Source of the DNA: Roseobacter sp.
GTDB lineage: Bacteria > Pseudomonadota > Alphaproteobacteria > Rhodobacterales > Rhodobacteraceae
Assembly (NCBI GenBank): GCA_015665415.1
Contig: JADFAE010000007.1
Location: 336,793-400,792 of the forward strand
Direction of reading: 5' to 3'
DNA length: 64,000 nt
Shown: in pieces, positions 54,372 through 63,376 of the stretch
How the letters are laid out: each line of letters begins with the position of its first letter
Numbering within the stretch: position 1 is the first letter of the stretch
Translations under genes and position numbers: made by a program
Notes under the pieces: model-generated
Database searches by the model: none
What the model was told of the DNA's origin: nothing
What the model saw: only the letters and a program-made list of their open reading frames with translations

Positions 54372-55642
54372 AGAACCTCTCACTTATGCGTATCAGCATC
54401 TGGGGCTATCTGGCGATCTTCTTTGCCTATCTGCTCGGCCCGCTGGTGATCATGTCGGTTACCGCCTTCAACTCTCCGGGGTTTCCACGGGCGGCGCCCT
54501 GGGAATGCCTGACCTTTGAGTGGTTCTCGGCCCTGTTCCAGGACGAACGGATCCTCAATGGCATCTGGAACTCGGTGTTGGTGGGGGCTGGCACAGTGGT
54601 GCTCTCGGTGGCCATGGGGCTGGCCGGCGCTTTGATGCTGACCCAGATCTGGCCCAAGTTGCGGGCGACCTATTACACCATCATCATTGCGCCGATCCTG
54701 GTGCCGGGTGTTGTCATCGGTATCTCGACCCTGGTGTTCTGGGATCGGATCAACCGCATGTTGGGGCTGGAGGCCGACAGCTTTCTGTCCAACGGGCTGT
54801 TCCTGACCGTGATTGGCCAGTCCACCTTTATTGCCAGCTACTGCATGCTGGTGCTGGTAGCACGCCTGCAGCGCTATGACATTGCCCTCACCGAGGCGGC
54901 GCTGGATCTTGGTGCTTCCCATGCGCAGGCGTTCCGCAAGGTTCTGTTGCCCTTCATGAAACCCGCCATCGCCTCTGCTGCGGTGCTGGCTTTCCTGGCG
55001 AGCTTTGAGAACTACAACACCACCACCTTCACCTTTGGCGAATATCCAACCCTGACCATCGAACTGGCGCAAAAAGTCCGCTATGGCATCACTCCGGCGA
55101 TCTCGGCTCTGGCCTTTATCATCGTGTTGCTCACGGTGTTTGCGGCGCTGTTCAATGAGGCCAATATCCGCCGCAAAGAGCTGGTGGCCCTGGCCCGCAA
55201 GGAGGCAACAGTCGAAGAGCTGAGCTCTGGCCGGATCAAGATGCCCGGCTTCCTCAGCTCTAACTGGGCCGCCGTAGGCCTGGTGATCGTGGCCTGTGCT
55301 ACGGTGGTCGTGGTCGGCACCGCAACAGTCTACAGCCCGCAGCAGTGTATTGCCAATGTGCAAGAACAAAAGCGCCTGGAAACCGAAGAGCGTATTCAGG
55401 AGTTGCGCCGTCAGCGCGAGTTGCGTCGTCAGCAGCAAGAGACAGAGCAGGGAAGTACCGCGCCTGCACAGTCCCAGCCGACCGGCAATAACTCGGGTTT
55501 TGGCAATGTCTTTGCACCAACCAACCTCGAAGGCGAAGAGGAAGGTACTGGTGGAACCGGGGATAACAACTCTGGTTTTGGCGGTGCCTTTGCGCCCAAC
55601 AGCCTAAGCGGCGAAGAGACTGAGGAGGGATCGGGCAACTGA
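54368..55642 (+). CDS. ABC transporter permease, PotC/PotI-like, with C-terminal extension
   Basis: Residues 1-~275 are a normal permease with the EAA loop (LTEAALDLGASHAQAFRKVLLPFMKPAI). The protein continues to 424 residues: an additional membrane helix (about 301-321), a charged Arg/Gln/Glu coiled coil (331-358), then two similar segments NNSGFGNVFAPTNLEGEE (374-391) and NNSGFGGAFAPNSLSGEE (400-417) in an acidic Gly/Ser tail. PotC-type proteins usually end near 270-285. The reading frame is continuous and GC-typical, so this is a fusion or extension rather than a frameshift. A terminator follows. Confidence 0.88.
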   Translation: MKNLSLMRISIWGYLAIFFAYLLGPLVIMSVTAFNSPGFPRAAPWECLTFEWFSALFQDERILNGIWNSVLVGAGTVVLSVAMGLAGALMLTQIWPKLRATYYTIIIAPILVPGVVIGISTLVFWDRINRMLGLEADSFLSNGLFLTVIGQSTFIASYCMLVLVARLQRYDIALTEAALDLGASHAQAFRKVLLPFMKPAIASAAVLAFLASFENYNTTTFTFGEYPTLTIELAQKVRYGITPAISALAFIIVLLTVFAALFNEANIRRKELVALARKEATVEELSSGRIKMPGFLSSNWAAVGLVIVACATVVVVGTATVYSPQQCIANVQEQKRLETEERIQELRRQRELRRQQQETEQGSTAPAQSQPTGNNSGFGNVFAPTNLEGEEEGTGGTGDNNSGFGGAFAPNSLSGEETEEGSGN

Positions 55643-55674
55643 TCCGCAGCCTCCGAAATCGCAAGATAATCACC

Positions 55675-55706
55675 CCCGCCCGGCAGAGATGTCGGGCGGG
55701 CTTTTT
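55675..55706 (+). terminator. Rho-independent terminator of the ABC operon
   Basis: Perfect 8-bp stem CCCGCCCG/CGGGCGGG (55675-55682 with 55693-55700, 10-nt loop) followed by CTTTTT. The clearest intrinsic terminator in the window. Confidence 0.9.
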
Positions 55707-55757
55707 GTGATGATGTGGGTCTTTGGGCCTGCAGCTATTGCCAGGGCAAGGGATTGC

Positions 55758-56522
55758 CTATTGGGGCTGCGGTAGCGGTTTGGAAAACAGGACCCCGGGC
55801 GCATCCGCGGCCAAGGGGGCGCCGGACAGTCGCGCCATATGCCAGGCCAGCGCCTGATTGCTGCTCACCACCGGTTTGCCCAGGCTCTGTTCCAGATCGG
55901 CGATGATATCCAGCGTGCGCAGATTGGTGCAGCTGAGAAAGACCGCCTCGACCTGCGGGTTGGTGCCAACCTCCAGCGCCGCCGCGTGAATCGATGCGGG
56001 ATCGATGCGGGCGACATTGGCCTCCACCTCTTCGCCAAAGGACACCATGGCGGGCACGGCGTAGCCTGCGGCCTCAAACGTGTGCCGCATCGGGCCGGAA
56101 ACCGTGTCTATATAGGGGGAAACCAGCCCGATTGAAGAAATCTCCAACGCGGCAAAGGCGGTCAGCGTCGCAGTCAGCGGCTGCGCCACATGGCGGGTGC
56201 TCACGGCCCCCTGAACCAGATCCCGGACCCGATCCACGCCAATCAACGTGGTGCCGGAGGTACAGCCATAGGCGACGGCATCAAACTCCGCCGCCTGCGG
56301 CAGCAGTGCGGCGGCGGCGGGCAGATCGCGCCCCATCTGGGCGATGGTATCGGGGGTCAGCGCCGCGCCAGAGGGGATGCGATTGACATAGAGCGCCACA
56401 TCATGGGCCACAAAAAGGCGGCGAAAATCCTGCTCGATGGTTTCATCCACCTGCAGCGCAATCAACCCCAGCGTCGCGGCTGAGCCGATAGGTGTGGTGA
56501 GGCGATAGGGAAAATGGCTCAT
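55758..56522 (-). CDS. Maleate isomerase / Asp-Glu racemase superfamily protein
   Basis: A 254-residue enzyme with the two-Cys active site of the family: YGCTSGT in the first half and LSCTNLRTL in the second. Close relatives are maleate cis-trans isomerases and arylmalonate decarboxylases. Start MSHFPYRLTTPIGSAATLG at ATG 56522 has AGGAG upstream; a longer frame exists but is not family-like. Stands alone; substrate uncertain. Confidence 0.8.
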   Translation of the reverse strand: MSHFPYRLTTPIGSAATLGLIALQVDETIEQDFRRLFVAHDVALYVNRIPSGAALTPDTIAQMGRDLPAAAALLPQAAEFDAVAYGCTSGTTLIGVDRVRDLVQGAVSTRHVAQPLTATLTAFAALEISSIGLVSPYIDTVSGPMRHTFEAAGYAVPAMVSFGEEVEANVARIDPASIHAAALEVGTNPQVEAVFLSCTNLRTLDIIADLEQSLGKPVVSSNQALAWHMARLSGAPLAADAPGVLFSKPLPQPQ

Positions 56523-56855
56523 GCCTGCGGTCTCCTGCAGTTGGGGTCTCTTCGCTGGCGCGGAGCTTTGCCGACAACAGGGGGGCGTGGCAAGAGAAGA
56601 TCGTGCGCGGCGCAGGGCGCGCATAGGTCCCAAACCCTATGTCGGAGAGGGGGAAACGCAGCCTGAAAATTTCAATGCCCGGTCACATTTTTGACCCGCA
56701 ATAGCCCCATCCCTGCCGCAGCCCAGCCGAGAGGTTAACGTTTTCCTCTGTCAGATCTTGCGGATTGAAGCGGGTGTTCGTGTTGTCGTCCATTGATCTG
56801 ATGGCAGAGAGCCCTGGGGGCGGCGTCGTGCCCCGAAGCAAGGGAATGAGTCGTC
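56523..56855. other. 333-bp divergent intergenic region
   Basis: Between the leftward maleate-isomerase-type gene and the rightward RTX gene; promoters for both are expected. It contains a perfect 6-bp inverted repeat CATAGG/CCTATG (56622-56641) of operator size. No gene or RNA element recognised. Confidence 0.45.
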
Positions 56856-59000
56856 ATGGCTATCTTGGATAATGATATCTGGCTGACCGGTACTGGTGGC
56901 AGTGCTGAAAACGGCTCAACCACCCTCACGGAGGGTGGCCATAGCACAACCGTTACTGGCACCTTCTCCGCCAATTCCTGGGATGCAACGCAATCTGGCT
57001 ATGCGGTTTCGGATTTTGGTGCCTTTGGCGTCAGTGAACCGATTACCGCCAGCTTTGACTTTTCTAATCCGGTGGCCGACCTCAGTTTCGATCTGCAGCA
57101 TGTGAATTCCTCCGGCAGCACCTATGACGACAAGTTCACCCTGCGCATTCTGGATGCTTCGGGCACGCTGATCCCTGCTGCCGATGTGATTGCGGGCCTC
57201 ACCGGGGTGACGCATCAGATCGTGACGGTGAATTCGGATGGAACCGTCTCCATCGAGGGTGAAGGAACTTCTGCCGATGATATCGGGGTTTCTGTGACTG
57301 GTCCGATTTCCTCCCTCAAGGTGACCTATGACAATGGTGATGATGCTGCATTGTCAGGCGGTGGCGGGATTTCCGATCTCAGTTTCACCATACCGCCCGC
57401 GCTGAACTACGTGGTCGAAGGCACCACCGGTAATGACCTGATCGACGTCGATTACCTGGGCGATCCCGAAGGCGACCGGGTCGACAATTCCGACGCCTTG
57501 GATGGATCACAAGATGATGTGATTGAGGCAGGCGACGGCAATGACACCATTCTGGCAGGCGAGGGCGACGATTCCATCGAAGCAGGCGACGGGGATGATT
57601 CCGTTGTTGGCGGTGACGGCAATGACACGCTGCGCGGTGGCTGGGGCGATGACACGCTGTATGGCGGTGCCGGGAATGACGAGATCGAGGGGCTTTATGG
57701 CAACGATCTGATCTACGCCGGGGCAGGCGATGACCATGTCTTTGGCCGCGATCAGGATGATCTGATCTACGGCGAAGAGGGCAACGACACTCTGATCGGC
57801 AGCATGGGCACCGATACGCTTTGGGGCGGAGATGGCAATGACACCCTTGCGGGCAGCCAGGGCAATGATGAGATCCATGGTGGGGCCGGGGATGATCTGG
57901 CCTTTATCGGGGTCTCTGAGGATTCCGACCGAATTTTCCTGGATGAAGGCAATGATTTCCTCGACGGCGGCTCTGCTGGATCGTCCTTTTATGGCGAAGG
58001 GGGCGCGGGCAACGACAAGATGAATGCCGGCGTAGGCGATGACACCCTGCTGGGGGGCACCGGCAAGGACACCCTGGATGGCGGTGCCGGGGCCGACACG
58101 CTGGCCGGCGGCGAAGGCAATGACAGCATTTTTGGCGGCAGTGGCAATGACACGCTGGCGGGCGATGAGGGCGATGACACCTTGTCCGGGGGCGATGATC
58201 GCGATTTGTTTCTGGGGAGCGGCGGAGATGTCATCGACGGCGGCGAAGGCGGGGACGATTACGACGTGCTGGACCTGAGCGCCGCGGGGCCTGCGGTGGT
58301 GCATTTTGATCCGACAGACAGCGAAGCCGGAACTGTCGATTTCCTGGACGGTGACGGCAATGTTGTCGACAGCTTGAGCTTCACCAATATTGAAGAGGTC
58401 AAAGGCGCGGTGGTGCCCTGTTTCACGCCTGGTGTTGGCATTCTGACCCCACAGGGCGAGGTTCTGGTCGAGACCATCCGGGTGGGCGACGAGATCACCA
58501 CCCTGGATCACGGCGTTCAAAAAGTGCGCTGGATTGGCAGTCGAAATCTGAGCGCTGCCCAATTGAGCCAGCAGCCGGACTTTAATCCGGTGCGGATCGC
58601 CAAAGGCGCATTGGGAGGCGGTGTGCCGGAGCGGGATCTGACTGTCTCGCCGCAGCACCGAATGCTGCTGGCGGGGGCCCAGGCTGAGATGCTGTTCGGC
58701 GAGCCCGAGGTTCTGGCCGCGGCGCTGTATCTGATCAATGATAGCACCATCCTGCGCCAGCGCCCCAACGGAATCACCTATATCCACCTGATGTTTGAAA
58801 GCCACGAAGTGATCTGCGCCAACGGGGCCTGGACCGAAAGCTTTCAGCCGGGCGCAGCCTCCATCGCGGGCATGGGTGAGGCGCAGCGCGCAGAGCTGTT
58901 GGCACTGTTTCCTGAACTGGAGATCACGGGAACCCGGTTTGCGGCTGCACGTCCCGCTCTCAAATCTTATGAAGCGGCGCTTTTGCAAAAGATGATGTGA
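56856..59000 (+). CDS. Secreted RTX calcium-binding protein with C-terminal Hint domain
   Basis: A 714-residue protein. Residues 1-~185 form a beta-rich domain (ITASFDFSNPVADLSFDLQHVN). Residues ~190-468 carry about two dozen GGxGxDxx-type RTX nonapeptides that fold as a calcium beta-roll. From ~519 a hedgehog/intein-type Hint domain begins (PCFTPGVGILTPQGE, VRVGDEI-like IRVGDEITTLDHG, VSPQHRMLL with the conserved His). Such proteins are secreted by type I systems; the Hint domain may self-cleave. No signal peptide, and no T1SS genes nearby. The final ~60 residues follow the Hint core. Confidence 0.9.
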   Translation: MAILDNDIWLTGTGGSAENGSTTLTEGGHSTTVTGTFSANSWDATQSGYAVSDFGAFGVSEPITASFDFSNPVADLSFDLQHVNSSGSTYDDKFTLRILDASGTLIPAADVIAGLTGVTHQIVTVNSDGTVSIEGEGTSADDIGVSVTGPISSLKVTYDNGDDAALSGGGGISDLSFTIPPALNYVVEGTTGNDLIDVDYLGDPEGDRVDNSDALDGSQDDVIEAGDGNDTILAGEGDDSIEAGDGDDSVVGGDGNDTLRGGWGDDTLYGGAGNDEIEGLYGNDLIYAGAGDDHVFGRDQDDLIYGEEGNDTLIGSMGTDTLWGGDGNDTLAGSQGNDEIHGGAGDDLAFIGVSEDSDRIFLDEGNDFLDGGSAGSSFYGEGGAGNDKMNAGVGDDTLLGGTGKDTLDGGAGADTLAGGEGNDSIFGGSGNDTLAGDEGDDTLSGGDDRDLFLGSGGDVIDGGEGGDDYDVLDLSAAGPAVVHFDPTDSEAGTVDFLDGDGNVVDSLSFTNIEEVKGAVVPCFTPGVGILTPQGEVLVETIRVGDEITTLDHGVQKVRWIGSRNLSAAQLSQQPDFNPVRIAKGALGGGVPERDLTVSPQHRMLLAGAQAEMLFGEPEVLAAALYLINDSTILRQRPNGITYIHLMFESHEVICANGAWTESFQPGAASIAGMGEAQRAELLALFPELEITGTRFAAARPALKSYEAALLQKMM
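57422..58260 (+). repeat. RTX nonapeptide-coding tandem repeat
   Basis: Degenerate 27-bp units coding GGxGxDxLx, for example GGAGNDEIEG and GGDGNDTLAG, interrupted by a non-repeat loop around 57900-57985 (ISEDSDRIF region). Confidence 0.9.
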
Positions 59001-59099
59001 GCAGGCAGTTTCTGACCGCCGGGGAGAAAAGCGCAGGAAACGGGTCGATTGCAGCATTTGGTTCCAGCTAGGGATGAGGCAGATCTTCAGGAGCCTCGC

Positions 59100-60017
59100 A
59101 TGTCGTCATCCCCGTCTATCACCGTCACCTCCGGATTGCTGTTGGCGGCTTTGGCACTGGTCTGGGGCGGCTCTTTCTTTTTTGCCGAAGTGGCCCTGCG
59201 TGAGCTGCCACCGCTGAGCGTGACCCTGTTTCGGGTCAGTCTGGCGCTGCCGGTGCTGTATCTTGTGGTGCGCGTCAAAGGGATTGCGATCCCGCGCGGG
59301 CTGGGGATCTGGGGGGCCTATCTTGGGATGGGGGCGTTGAACAATGCCATTCCGTTTTCGCTGATCTTCTGGGGCCAGACCCAGATCACCAGTGGGTTGG
59401 CCTCGATCCTGAATGGCACAACAGCGATGTTTGGTGCGGTGGTGGCCGGGCTGTTGCTCAAGGATGAGCCGCTGACCCCGCAAAAGCTGATCGGGGCTGG
59501 CCTGGGTGTCCTGGGGGTGGCCGTGGTCATGGGGCCTTCAGCGCTGATCTCGCTGGATCCCCGCAATTTGGCCCAGCTTGCGGTTCTGGCTGCCGCCTTC
59601 TCTTACGCCTTGGCCAGTGTCTGGGGCAAGCTGTTCCTGGCCGGGCAGCCGCCCATCATGAATGCACTGGGCATGGTCACCGGCAGTACGGTTCTGATGC
59701 TGCCGCTGGCATTTTACGTCGATGGGGTGCCGCGCCTTGACCTATCGCTACCGGTCTGGGGCGCACTGATTGGGGTTGCTGTCTTGTCGACGGCCTTGGC
59801 CTATCTGTTGTATTTCGAGATTCTGCGACTGGCGGGCTCTGCCAATCTGATGCTGGTGACGCTGCTGATCCCGCCGGTGGCGGTGACGCTTGGCGGTGTT
59901 TTCCTGGAGGAAACACTGGGCACAGAGGCCCTGATCGGTTTTGTGGTCATCGGGCTGGGGCTGGTGGTGACCGATGGCCGCCTGCCCAGATTGGTGCTGG
60001 GCAAACGACAGGCATAG
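59100..60017 (+). CDS. EamA/DMT family transporter
   Basis: A 305-residue ten-helix carrier with two EamA halves (LVWGGSFFFAEVALRELPPLSVTLFRV; LRLAGSANLMLVTLLIPPVAVTLGGVFLEE). Substrate unknown. ATG 59100 with AGGAG 7 nt upstream. It converges on maiA with a 23-bp gap. Confidence 0.87.
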   Translation: MSSSPSITVTSGLLLAALALVWGGSFFFAEVALRELPPLSVTLFRVSLALPVLYLVVRVKGIAIPRGLGIWGAYLGMGALNNAIPFSLIFWGQTQITSGLASILNGTTAMFGAVVAGLLLKDEPLTPQKLIGAGLGVLGVAVVMGPSALISLDPRNLAQLAVLAAAFSYALASVWGKLFLAGQPPIMNALGMVTGSTVLMLPLAFYVDGVPRLDLSLPVWGALIGVAVLSTALAYLLYFEILRLAGSANLMLVTLLIPPVAVTLGGVFLEETLGTEALIGFVVIGLGLVVTDGRLPRLVLGKRQA

Positions 60018-60040
60018 GGACAGACCGGCCCGCGGGCGGA

Positions 60041-60682
60041 TCAGGCGGCGGGGTTTACCGCATCCGGATGCGCCTTGGTAAAGGCGGGATGGGCGGCGCA
60101 GGCTTCCTCCGCTGCCAGAATGCGTGGCATGTCGGAAAAATCCGCGCCCCAGCGCCGCGCGTTGTAGAGCTGCGGCATCAGGCAGATGTCAGCCAATCCC
60201 GGCGCGTCTCCGGTGCAAAACGGAGTCTGATCATAGGCCCCAAGCAAGGTCTCAAAGGCCTGCAGCCCAGGGCGGATGAAATGCACCATCCAGTCCCCTG
60301 GCATGCCTTCGGCACCCCCAGAAAGCTTGCTCGCCTGCTTGGCGACCTGCAAATTGCAGACCGGGTGCAGATCCACTGCGATGCTATGCGCCAGGGCCTG
60401 GGCCTGGGCGCGTGCCGCCGGATCCTGCGGCAACAGACCCAGCTCGCGGGTCTGATCGAGGTAGTCCAGAATGGCGAGGGACTGCGTCAGTTGCAGCCCG
60501 TCGATTTCCAGCACCGGCACAAAGCCCTGCGGATTGCGGGCCAGATGTTCAGGGCTTTTGTGCTCGCCCTTGACCAGATCAATGCTGATGGACTGGTAAT
60601 CGATGCCAGCCAGATTCAGCGCAATGCGCAGGCGGTAGCTGGCGGAGGAGCGCCAATAGTCGAAGAGAACGGTGTCGTGCAT
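60041..60682 (-). CDS. maiA: Maleylacetoacetate / maleylpyruvate isomerase
   Basis: A 213-residue zeta-class glutathione S-transferase that isomerises maleylacetoacetate (or maleylpyruvate) with glutathione. The active-site pattern SSASYRLRIALNLAG is at residues ~11-25, NPQGFVPVLEIDG and TQSLAILDYLD complete the thioredoxin domain, and ADICLMPQLYNARRWG is in the C-terminal helical domain. ATG 60682 preferred over GTG 60685. Last gene of the leftward aromatic cluster, 107 nt after the VOC gene. Confidence 0.9.
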   Translation of the reverse strand: MHDTVLFDYWRSSASYRLRIALNLAGIDYQSISIDLVKGEHKSPEHLARNPQGFVPVLEIDGLQLTQSLAILDYLDQTRELGLLPQDPAARAQAQALAHSIAVDLHPVCNLQVAKQASKLSGGAEGMPGDWMVHFIRPGLQAFETLLGAYDQTPFCTGDAPGLADICLMPQLYNARRWGADFSDMPRILAAEEACAAHPAFTKAHPDAVNPAA

Positions 60683-60789
60683 CACTGATCTTTCCAGAAA
60701 TGGGGGTCTAACATTGGGGAAATGGGCAACCGAAGCCTCTCCGGTTGCCCATTTGTTGTCAATTCATTTGCCGGTGTTCTGACCCGATA

Positions 60790-61332
60790 TCAGATGTCGC
60801 TCAGCTCTTTGGCATGCAGCCAGTCGGCATGTTTGGGGGCCTTTTTGGTCTTGGACCATTCTTCCAGCATCTCCCATTTCACCGCGTCCAACTTGGACAG
60901 CAGTGCCTCTTCCTTTGGATCAGGGCAGGCCAGTTCAACCCGGTGACCGTTGGGATCAAAGAAATAGATCGAGTGGAAAATCGAGTGATCGGTGACACCC
61001 AGAACCTCGACACCATTGGCCTCCAGGTGGTCTTTGAACTCGATCAGGGTCTCGCGGTCCTTGACCTTGAAGGCGATGTGCTGCACCCAGATCGGCGTGT
61101 TGGGGTCGCGGCCCATCTCCGGCTTGGTTGGGAGTTCAAAAAACGCCAGCACATTGCCGTTTCCCGCATCCATGAAGATATGCATGTAGGGATCGGGCTC
61201 ATGGGTTGAGGGCACATGGTCCTCGGCGATCGCCAGGACAAAATCCATCTTGAGCATCTGATTGTACCACTCGACGGTCTGTTTCGCGTCTTTGCAGCGA
61301 TAGGCGACGTGGTGAATTTGTTCGATCTTCAC
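60790..61332 (-). CDS. VOC family protein
   Basis: A 180-residue glyoxalase-fold protein with two beta-alpha modules: IEQIHHVAYRCKDAKQTVEWYNQML and VQHIAFKVKDRETLIEFKDHL, with DPNGHRVELACP at the end. His and Glu of the VOC metal site (HHVAY, QHIAF, HRVEL) are present. Could be a ring-cleaving dioxygenase of the pathway encoded here. GTG 61332 overlaps the DUF2783 stop by 4 nt. Confidence 0.85.
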   Translation of the reverse strand: MKIEQIHHVAYRCKDAKQTVEWYNQMLKMDFVLAIAEDHVPSTHEPDPYMHIFMDAGNGNVLAFFELPTKPEMGRDPNTPIWVQHIAFKVKDRETLIEFKDHLEANGVEVLGVTDHSIFHSIYFFDPNGHRVELACPDPKEEALLSKLDAVKWEMLEEWSKTKKAPKHADWLHAKELSDI

Positions 61333-61541
61333 GAAGGGTCCTCCTCGGAGTTCAGCGCGGCGGCAGCCAGCGCTTGTTTCAGGATCGCGCGGTCTCCTAT
61401 ATGGTTGGCCAGCACCAACAGCAGACGGGCGTTGAACGCGTCGCTGTCGGCTTTGTCGCGGCCTTCATGGGCGGCCAGAAGATCTGCGTAGAAATCATCG
61501 GCGTCATCGATATTCGGGGTCAGGATCAGGCTATCGGACAT
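61329..61541 (-). CDS. DUF2783 domain protein
   Basis: A 70-residue protein (MSDSLILTPNIDDADDFYADLLAAHEGRD...ARLLLVLANHIGD) of unknown function that typically accompanies aromatic-ring monooxygenases of this type. ATG 61541 has AAGGAG 8 nt upstream; GTG 61550, overlapping the monooxygenase stop, is an alternative. All helical and acidic, it may be a partner subunit. Confidence 0.82.
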   Translation of the reverse strand: MSDSLILTPNIDDADDFYADLLAAHEGRDKADSDAFNARLLLVLANHIGDRAILKQALAAAALNSEEDPS

Positions 61542-61546
61542 CTGGT

Positions 61547-63160
61547 TCACTCCTTGCCCACGGCGCGGCGGATGGCCGCGCGGAACTGGTTGTCATCATA
61601 TGAGGGGCGACGGGCGGCAACATGCTGATCCGGGCGGATCAGGTAGACACCGGCGTCGTGACTGCCAAGGTAGCGCTCCTTCAGCGCCAGAGTCTTGTCA
61701 TCCTTCACCGAGAGCGCCAGCCGCTTGACGGTGATGCCTGCCTCTTCGATCACATCGGGGGCCTCGGCGTCGATGGTCAGCAGGATAAAGCTGTTGCCCA
61801 GTTTGGGCAGCAGGAAGCCGTCGCCCAATGGGGCGTCCGGACAGGAAGAGCCGGGACGCGACCGCGCAGGTCCCTCCATCAGGGCATCAGCTGAATTCAG
61901 CGGTGATCCATCGTAGGTGCAGGGCACCGACAGGCGGCCGGAATTCACCAGCGGGCGGGCAAATTCATGCTGTTCGCTGAGGTCCAGAACCGCATCGCGC
62001 AGCAGGCGTGACATTTCGGATTTGGGGGTGATGAAATCGGTGGATCGGCTGGAGTTGAGGATGTTTTCATCCGCGCCATGCACCCGTTCCACATCGTAGC
62101 TGTCGAGCAGGCTGTCGGGAGCTTTGCCCTCCATCACTAGCTTTAGCTTCCAGATCAGGTTGTCGGTGTCCTGTAGTCCGGAGTTGGCCCCCCTGGCACC
62201 AAAGGGCGACACCTGATGCGCGGCATCCCCGGCAAACAACACGCGACCATGGCGGAAGTTTTCCATCCGGCGGCATTGGAAAGTGTAGATCGAGACCCAT
62301 TCGATCTCGAACTCCACCTCTTCGCCCAGCATCGCCTTGAGGCGCGGAATGACGTTCTCGGGACGCTTTTCGCGTTCCTTGTCGATATCCCAGCCCAACT
62401 GCAGATCAATGCGCCAGACACCATCGGGCTGCTTGTGCAGCAGCGCAGACTGACCCTTGTTGAAAGGCGGATCGAACCAGAACCAACGCTCTGTCGGGAA
62501 GTCGGCCTCCATGATCACATCGGCAATCAGGAAGTTGTCCTCGAAGACACGGCCAACAAAATCGAGCCCCAACATGCGGCGGGTGGGCGATCCTGCCCCG
62601 TCACAGGCAATCAGCCAATCGGCCTCAAGATTGTAAGAGCCTTCGGGCGTGTCGATCTCCAGTGTCACGTGGTCGGGATGGGTGCCGATCGCTGAGACCT
62701 TGTTGCGGCCACGGATCTCGATAGGGGCACCCTGTTCCTGCAATTCGCGCACGCGATTGACCAGATACTCCTCGAAATAATACTGCTGCAGATTGATGAA
62801 AGCGGGGCGTTGATGGCCCTCTTCCGGCAGTAGGTTGAAGTCATAGACCTGGCGGTCGTCAAAGAACACCTTGCCCTTGTTCCAAAGCACGCCCTTGTCG
62901 ACCATGGGTTGGCCACAGCCCAGACGATCAAGTATTTCCAGCGGGCGCTTGGCAAAACAGATAGCGCGGGAGCCAAAGCTGACCTTGTCGTTTTCGTCAA
63001 GGATCACCACCTCGACGCCTTCCTGTGCCAGCTCGATCCCGGCGGCCAGGCCAATGGGGCCGGCCCCAATCACCACAACTTTGCGCCGTGCGGGTGCCCC
63101 GGCATCCTGATCCTCATGACGCGCATAAGGATACATCGGGACTTCAAAAATCTTGTTCAT
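61547..63160 (-). CDS. FAD-dependent aromatic monooxygenase (class A)
   Basis: A 537-residue flavoprotein hydroxylase. FAD motif GAGPIGLAAGIELA near residue 32, the central DG motif CDGAGSPTR, and the GD motif FAGDAAHQVSPFGARGANSGLQD. The C-terminal thioredoxin-like domain (residues ~440-530) places it with MhpA/PheA-type phenolic hydroxylases. Substrate unknown; with MaiA downstream a gentisate- or homogentisate-like route is plausible. Four-gene unit with DUF2783, VOC and maiA. Confidence 0.87.
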   Translation of the reverse strand: MNKIFEVPMYPYARHEDQDAGAPARRKVVVIGAGPIGLAAGIELAQEGVEVVILDENDKVSFGSRAICFAKRPLEILDRLGCGQPMVDKGVLWNKGKVFFDDRQVYDFNLLPEEGHQRPAFINLQQYYFEEYLVNRVRELQEQGAPIEIRGRNKVSAIGTHPDHVTLEIDTPEGSYNLEADWLIACDGAGSPTRRMLGLDFVGRVFEDNFLIADVIMEADFPTERWFWFDPPFNKGQSALLHKQPDGVWRIDLQLGWDIDKEREKRPENVIPRLKAMLGEEVEFEIEWVSIYTFQCRRMENFRHGRVLFAGDAAHQVSPFGARGANSGLQDTDNLIWKLKLVMEGKAPDSLLDSYDVERVHGADENILNSSRSTDFITPKSEMSRLLRDAVLDLSEQHEFARPLVNSGRLSVPCTYDGSPLNSADALMEGPARSRPGSSCPDAPLGDGFLLPKLGNSFILLTIDAEAPDVIEEAGITVKRLALSVKDDKTLALKERYLGSHDAGVYLIRPDQHVAARRPSYDDNQFRAAIRRAVGKE

Positions 63161-63325
63161 CTGGTCTCCTCCGAACTCGGGTGCCGCCTTGGCACAGCTT
63201 CTCTGTTTCCCGACGCCGATACGCCGGGGGGCTGTTGTTATCGTTTCACATGTTGCAGCGGGGCGGCACGATCTGGATCAAGGCGCCCGGGGTTTGTGTG
63301 ACCTGACCGGGCTGGGGTCAGATCT

Positions 63326-63365
63326 GAAAGCCCCCACCAGCGCTTGCGGTGTCTTGGGGGCTTTC
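63326..63365 (-). terminator. Hairpin after the MBL hydrolase gene
   Basis: 10-bp stem GAAAGCCCCC/GGGGGCTTTC (63326-63335 with 63356-63365, 20-nt loop) 11 nt beyond the MBL stop on the minus strand. Suggests that the MBL gene ends its own transcript or is attenuated before the monooxygenase. Confidence 0.65.
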
Positions 63366-63376
63366 AAAAGAGGTTG

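Noticed and set aside
57422..58260. Regular short repeats resembling a CRISPR array
   Set aside because: The repeats are degenerate 27-bp units in frame coding RTX nonapeptides, with no unique spacers or cas genes.
57507..59057. 516-codon frame antisense to the RTX-Hint gene
   Set aside because: It mirrors the nonapeptide repeats and has no independent ribosome site or family resemblance.
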